This document shows, in pieces, positions 59,085 through 64,000 of a stretch of 64,000 nt of DNA (positions are counted from its first letter, which is position 1; every line of letters starts with the position of its first letter). A program made the position numbers and the translations under genes. The notes under the pieces are model-generated. The model searched no databases. It worked only from the letters and a program-made list of their open reading frames with translations, and was not told the DNA's origin. Source of the stretch: Chionis minor (taxonomy: Eukaryota > Chordata > Aves > Charadriiformes > Chionididae); contig VZSF01001374.1 in NCBI GenBank assembly GCA_013398295.1, positions 202,054 to 266,053 on the forward strand, read 5' to 3'.

Positions 59085-59290
59085 CTTGAATTTTGCAAGT
59101 TAGCAAGTAAAATAATAAAACAATGTTTTAACTGTCAGAGATCCTGGCTCGCAAAGTGCACTTTGGTCATTTCCTTTAATAACTGTAGTTTAGCGGTAAT
59201 GATTTATAATAGTTCATAATATTCTACTAACTGTACTATATTAATAATACTAATACTTTGCCCTTGCCTAGTGTCTTCTGTCAGAAGATA
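59085..59290. promoter_or_regulatory. Candidate regulatory block
   Basis: AT-rich. It contains TGATTTAT (59200-59207), a PBX-HOX-type composite site, directly after GGTAAT, then clusters of ATAATAC/TAATACTA. GCACTTTGGTCATTTCC lies upstream. It may form one unit with 58431-58870. Confidence 0.36.
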
Positions 59291-60470
59291 TCAACGCGGC
59301 ACACGCCGCCGTGAGGGAAGCATCGCTGTATTCCCATTAGGGATCTGGAAGCTGCGACTCCGAGCTGCACTCGAGGTCAGGATTCCCGGTCCCCACCCCA
59401 GCACGGCAGCCACTGCGTCTGCCTTCACTTCTCCTGCCGTAGTTTTGTGACAGCAGTCGAGCCTGATCGATGGGGTCGAGGATTTAATCTGATTACGTCC
59501 TTCCCAAAAAGCAGGGTTTGGCCACTCTTTTGGGGGCTGTGGTTTTGATGGGAAATACCGAGCGAGATGGGGAGTTTGCCCATGAAATGTGCAAGAAATA
59601 CACTCGCGCCAGCATTCGGACAGACAGTGATAAATATTTGCTGCTCCTGTGCCCACCTCTCCAGCAGGAGATGGATAAATATGACATTTAGGTGTTGCTT
59701 GGCACTCCGAGGACGGCGGTTACAAGCCCCGACACCAATTCCCGGGGAGTCCAACTGGGAAGAGAAAGGGCACGAGGCATCGCTGGCATGGCTGAGGTGT
59801 CACGAAAGCTGGCCGGATGGCAGCGGCTGCGCGGGGAAACATTTTGGAGGAGCAAACAGCCCCAGCCCTCCCCCTCAAACGATCAATTAAAAGCCATCCT
59901 TCTGCCGAGAGCCCGGCGAGGACAGCAAATGAGGGCTGCGAGCAGACCAGCCGCCCGGCCGGGCTCTGCATGACAATTGATGGGAAGGGGAGGCCGGAGG
60001 GGCGGCCCCATCCCTCCTCTCACCATGGTGATTAGGTATTCCGAGTGCGCCAGATAGCCCCAAATAACAACAAGAGAAATATAAACTGGAGACCAGCAGA
60101 TCCAAGGCAGGCCAGATGGCCCCGCAGCCGGCAGGGGCTGCTCCCATCCAGCCCTTCCCCACTTTAACTGTTCAAACATTTCTTTATCCCGACAAGACAA
60201 TTAAGCCGAACAGCATGGAAAGGAGTCTCGGCAACAGTTTGCAGAGGGAGTGGGAAGGTTGTGGCCAGAAAGGCAGAAAAAGGAGGCGATTGCTGCATAC
60301 TCCAAGACCCCCTTTCAGTGCACCTCCCTCCAGGAGGATGGCACGTTTTCGGTGGTGAGACAAGGATGGACGTGTGGCCCTCATCTCTGCTCCTGCTCAT
60401 CTGCCTGCCCACCCCTTCAAAAAATCCACTGTTGCTCCTCCACTCCTCCCACATCACGCAGGGCACGGTG
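59291..60470. other. Unique non-coding DNA, CpG-richer at 59.8-60.0 kb
   Basis: No gene is supported. Alternating GC-rich and AT-rich text at 59.87-60.22 kb contains CAATTAAAAG, GACAATTGATGG, GGTGATTAGG and GACAATTAAGC and could be regulatory, but evidence is weak. Confidence 0.42.
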
Positions 60471-60590
60471 CGACGGAAAGCAAACGTTCCACTCGATTTA
60501 TTTCATTATTTTGTAAGGAACGTTAAGCTTGCAATTTCCCATGGTCATGGCTGATTATTATTAGCAACAAAGCATCACTTCATGTTAGAC
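60471..60590. promoter_or_regulatory. Candidate regulatory block
   Basis: A short AT-rich unit with GATTTATTTCATTATTTTG, AACGTTAAGC and GCTGATTATTATTAGCAAC, whose two outer GCT/AGC arms give partial dyad symmetry. Confidence 0.3.
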
Positions 60591-60819
60591 CCCAAATTTT
60601 ACTGGCCTCAGAAGCAGTGCATCCCAGGAGGAGGAGTCGTGAGCCTGTGCATTCCCCCTCCAACCCGTTGTTCTGCCACAGAATATAGGAATGATGAACC
60701 TTCTTCCCCCCAGCACACCTACACATGTACACACATGGCTCTACATAGGTCCCAGCCCATAAACACGAAGCCCAACGCACACCCATGTCCGAGCAGGTGG
60801 AGAGAGCCCTCAGTTTGAT
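60591..60819. other. Unique non-coding DNA
   Basis: Nothing recognisable is seen. Confidence 0.5.
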
Positions 60820-61100
60820 TTCCAAAGCACTATGTTTATCGGGAATTCAAGCTGTGGTCATCACAGTCCTGATGTTCATCACCTGAAGTGCGATTTGCAT
60901 TTGGTCGATAATGAACCAGTTGTTTCAAAAGGAAAGCTAACTCCATGCTCAAGATGTTCTTGAAAACCCTAAAGTGCAACAACAAGCTCGCTAACATGGC
61001 ATACAACCTCTCTTGCAGAGGAGAAACTGGTTGCAGGACAAATTGACTGTGTCCAGATAACCAAGGTTGACTATGATTATAAAAAATAATGAATTAACAT
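60820..61100. promoter_or_regulatory. Candidate regulatory block with octamer
   Basis: Contains a perfect POU octamer ATTTGCAT (60893-60900) in GCGATTTGCATTTGGTCGAT, GTGGTCATCACAGTCC, and an AT-rich end AAAAAATAATGAATTAAC. Repeat-free. Confidence 0.34.
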
Positions 61101-62375
61101 TCATAAACCCACCGCTACTTTACCTACCCAGCCCAAGAGACGAGCGAGGACCACAGACTGCTCACCAACTCAATCGCTCATCCCCAGGGCACAACCAGGA
61201 GCTGGGTGAGAGCCACCAGTAGCAGGGAGACAGAGGCAAGGAGAGCTAGTGGCCAGGATGGAGAAGGTCAGCTTGACACATCAGGCTATGCTCCACAAGA
61301 AGTCACAGACAACACATGATGAAGACCAAGCAGCAACAAGAAACCATCTTCCATGGTCCCAGGGAGGCTGGGGGCATGGGTGGCCTCGCAGGGATGGCAG
61401 AGGTGTCCACTCTGACAAGGTCCACCTCTTTGCCAAGAGATTCCGGCTTTGGCATGGACCTCTGCCTGTCACTTTGTGGGAAAGCAATGCCATAGTGTCT
61501 GGGTACAGAAGGCCACTGGGACAGATCATAGATCTTATGAGAAGCAAAGAATAAAAAAAACCTGAGTAAAACCAGGGTTTGGTGGTTTTTTTCTAATTTT
61601 AAAACTGGGCTATAGATCTTTTTTTGCAGAAAGGAACATGCCATTTATTTCCACTTCTTCTAGGAATCTCAACTATTGTACACTTATTAAAGGAAACCCA
61701 TAAAATATGTCTCCCAGTGTCTTTAACACATGCTTTACAAGAAGCCCCTAAACTCTTAACAAATGGCATTATTTTTCTCAGTAAGCACCTAAGAGAATGG
61801 CCCCATCCAGTACACGTTATATCTGCTTCCCCTTGGACAGCCTCCACTTTTCCGCATGCTCCCTGTACGCTCCATCGCTCTGGATGTCCTAAGTACCCGC
61901 ATTTTACAGCAAGAGACAGCTTGCCCAAATGCAGACATCTCAGCCCAATTTGCTGAATAACAAGGAGCACAATCCCACCCAGATGCATCCCGCAGGAGAT
62001 GCGGTCCCTTCCCGGGATGCACGGTGTGGGTACCGGCAGCAAGCAACACCCTGCTCTGAAAGTAAGGAAAGGTTCCTCTGAAGGGCTGAGCAATCTCTAC
62101 GGCACAAATAGGTGTCTTACGGGGCCAGGTGCTAATCTGGGTTACGTCAGCACACATCCCAAATAATTTTACTGAAGTCTGGGAATTTCCTCCGCTGGTG
62201 AAAAGAGGGTGAGACTTTGCTCCCAGGATGTAGAGGACTAAACAGAGCAACTTCCAAACGCTCCTTGGGATGAAAATGCCTGACTTTGGATTCTTGTTTT
62301 GCTGCGACGTACCTCAAGGGTAAACTTATTTTCCAGGAAAATTAAAACTCAGTGCATTGAATTCCTCCCGCCGCC

Positions 62376-62376
<1 letters not shown>
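61101..62376. other. Unique non-coding DNA
   Basis: No gene is supported. Frames of 110-164 codons at 61.3-62.25 kb overlap on the two strands without a domain. Confidence 0.5.

Positions 62377-62415
<39 letters not shown>
62377..62415. repeat. Poly-A run (A39)
   Basis: Thirty-nine consecutive A, followed after 14 bases by A9 and AAACAAAAAA text. No upstream gene-like sequence or target duplication suggests a processed pseudogene. The length is probably unstable and may be misassembled. Confidence 0.95.
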
Positions 62416-62417
<2 letters not shown>

Positions 62418-62879
62418 ATAATGCGGGGCAAAAAAAAAACAAACAAAAAATTAAGCTGTGGGGTAAAACAAACATTATAATGAGCTATTCAAAAAGGGTT
62501 CTTGTGCGGTGGTACAGAAGAATATGCAGTGCACTCACAGTAAATCACCTTTCATGTAACACAAACCCTTTCAGGAACTTGAAAAATACAGCTAAAGGGT
62601 TGAGCTCTTCAAATCCGAAAAGCACCCGTTAGACACATAACGGTGTTGCTGATCTAAGAAAATGTTACAATTTTTGCTCACCCTTGTAGAAAAGCCATAT
62701 TGCATTTTTGCCTAGAATCTACAGCCACCTACCTGCAACAGATTCTCCATCAGGAGCACAAGCAGGCAGTTTTTACAAAGAGTGGTATTTAACAAATACA
62801 CAAGGAATCCCCAAAACTTCTCAGGGGCCAACAATAAGAGACAACCACACCCCCCCACACACACACACACAAAGTATGC
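62416..62879. other. Unique non-coding DNA
   Basis: Nothing recognisable apart from a C7 run and a (CA)n of about seven units at 62.85-62.87 kb. Confidence 0.5.
62855..62871. repeat. (CA)n microsatellite
   Basis: Short CA run preceded by C7. Confidence 0.85.
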
Positions 62880-63290
62880 TTTTATATAGAAACTCCAAAT
62901 ATATGTATGCAAATGTCAACGCAAAGTGGGATCATGATTATATCTGCAAACTGTGATCTCTCAAATTCCTCCTTGCAGAAGTTTTTCTTTTCTCATGGTC
63001 AACATCAAAGATCATTAGGATCCTCTAAAAAGCTCCGCCGCTCGCTCTCTCGGCCTCCAGCAAACACACCCATACGTGCGTACGCACACACCAAATAAAC
63101 TCGCCGTGTTAATGGAGCGAAGTTTCCATGGTGCAGCATCTATATGTGATGGGAATATGATACAGAGCCAACAGACATATTTAGTGTACGCTGCCCTGGT
63201 AGTTACGGAAGAATTTTAATGTCGATGAAATAGCAGGGGTGTTGCATTAGCTCGGCTCTACCCTGCAGCCACGTGTCTTCAAGAAATTTA
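62880..63290. promoter_or_regulatory. Strong candidate conserved non-coding / enhancer block
   Basis: Contains a POU octamer ATGCAAAT (62907-62914) and, in 63105-63245, uninterrupted moderately AT-rich text with TTAATGGAGCG, ATATGTGATGGG, AATATGATAC and TTTTAATGTCGATG. The central part looks highly constrained: no simple repeat, CpG kept within AT-rich context, several offset TAAT and ATGAT cores. Inference only. Confidence 0.4.
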
Positions 63291-63379
63291 ACGACATGGG
63301 TAAGAAAAACAAGAAGACAAAACACCTTCCACTCCTGCCCAAGTTTTCCGAGCTGCCTGCAAAGTTTTTATTCTGCTTC

Positions 63380-63800
63380 CTTCCCCCGGCAAGTCCCCTG
63401 CCGCAGCGCCAGCGGGAGCCGGGTGTCCCCCTGCCTGCCCCTCGCGCGCGCCAGTGCAGAGCCCCGTCTGCTCCCAGCAAGGGGAGGACCCACGTTCGGC
63501 ACGGGCTGCTGGCAAAGGCAAGGCACAGCCGTGGACGTGGATGCGTCTGTCCGTCCGCAGCTGCGCTCCGCGTGGTCTAATTCATTTAACAGATGTACTT
63601 CTTTAAACGGGGTATCTGACGGGATTTTGCTAGCAAGATCCACAGCAGCTGACGCGTTCTAAACTCATTTAGCCAGCGGACCCGCTCCTCCGGCGCTGTC
63701 TCCCGGAGTATTCTTTCGAGCGAGCTTCATTTCCACAGCCAGGTTGTATCGATAAGGGAAGGAGCATCGACAAAGTTGTCTCTAAGCCTTGCCACCCCAC
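63380..63800. promoter_or_regulatory. CpG-rich tract followed by candidate regulatory block
   Basis: 63380-63580 is GC-rich with many CpG, including CGCGCGCGCC. It passes into a mixed segment (63560-63790) with CTAATTCATTTAACAG, the palindrome TATCGATA (63747-63754; CUX/ONECUT-like) and GACAA-AG-TTGTC (63769-63780). A CpG island edge with an adjacent enhancer or promoter would look like this, but no exon is recognised. Confidence 0.36.
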
Positions 63801-63978
63801 CTGCCTTTCCCCCCACCCCGCCCAGGATAATTATATTACCGGCTTACACACGTACGCATCCATACACATTCCCACCTACAGCCGCTTCCCCTGCGGACCC
63901 AAAAGGAGGGAGAGGAGATCCCGAACAATGAAAGGAGCTTACGGCACAAAAAGTAGCACTGTCGGGGGTGGATCAGAA
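63801..63978. other. Unique non-coding DNA
   Basis: Nothing recognisable is seen. Confidence 0.5.
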
Positions 63979-63996
63979 GGGGGGGGGGGGGGGGGG
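63979..63996. repeat. Poly-G run (G18)
   Basis: Eighteen consecutive G, four bases from the window end. It may border another assembly problem just outside. Confidence 0.9.
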
Positions 63997-64000
63997 AAAA

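Noticed and set aside
61899..61945. CATTTTACAGCAAGAGACAG plus CTTGCCCAAATG as a MIR fragment
   Set aside because: Two short matches with wrong spacing. Too weak to call.
62377..62415. Poly-A tail of a processed pseudogene or retroposon
   Set aside because: No gene-like or element-like sequence precedes it and no target duplication is visible. A simple homopolymer is more likely.
1..64000. tRNA, rRNA, snRNA or known microRNA genes
   Set aside because: Reading both strands, I saw no tRNA B-box context, no U6-like sequence and no familiar microRNA seed with a hairpin.
1..64000. CRISPR array or bacterial operon features
   Set aside because: No spaced repeats of that kind. The sequence is clearly vertebrate nuclear DNA.

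Overview
The window is vertebrate nuclear DNA and almost certainly comes from a bird. Two recognisable mobile elements point that way. One is a 5'-truncated CR1 LINE tail (about 14124-14505) that still carries three perfect copies of the 8-bp CR1 3'-terminal repeat. The other is a solo endogenous-retrovirus LTR (47237-47819) of a type I know from neognath bird genomes. Dispersed repeats are sparse, the base composition swings between GC-rich and AT-rich stretches, and there are no bacterial-style gene arrays. The species cannot be named from this sequence.

I find no protein-coding gene, exon, tRNA, rRNA or known microRNA that I can support. Every open reading frame looks like chance. The longest lie in the GC-rich 5.2-6.6 kb stretch, where stop codons are rare and both strands are open at once. 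Another (9931-10794) begins inside a decayed DNA transposon. The window is best read as an intergenic or deep-intronic region. A recurring texture suggests a regulatory landscape: blocks of 150-600 bp that are AT-rich, low in repeats and dense in homeodomain (TAATTA, GATTA), POU octamer (ATTTGCAT), forkhead (GTAAACA) and PBX-HOX-like sites, set in GC-richer DNA. This is the usual look of vertebrate conserved non-coding elements near developmental transcription-factor genes. Conservation itself cannot be seen here, so those calls are candidates of modest confidence.

Layout. From 0 to 14 kb there is unique DNA with candidate regulatory blocks near 1.0, 5.1, 6.7-7.1, 8.8-9.3, 11.0, 11.7-12.3 and 12.4-12.7 kb, a CpG-rich stretch at 5.1-6.5 kb, and a probable 180-bp hAT-type MITE at 9929. 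From 14 to 28 kb there are the CR1, old SINE relics, and candidate blocks at 17.6, 22.6-23.1 and 24.7-25.0 kb. From 27.6 to 28.9 kb lies the best CpG-island candidate, interrupted by a 71-base assembly gap. From 29 to 47 kb there are old retroposon relics, candidate blocks at 30.3, 32.7-33.1, 37.0-37.5, 41.9, 43.1 and 44.5-44.9 kb, a (GGAA)n microsatellite, and a 30-bp sequence repeated 1.7 kb apart. From 47 to 64 kb there are the solo LTR, an old CR1 scrap, candidate blocks at 58.4-59.3, 60.5-61.1 and 62.9-63.8 kb, and several homopolymers where assembly is doubtful.

No novel multi-gene system is visible. The most checkable points are the candidate enhancer blocks, the CpG island around the gap, two strong hairpins (9394-9425 and 48521-48551), the separated 30-bp repeat, and old SINE copies close to candidate regulatory blocks.
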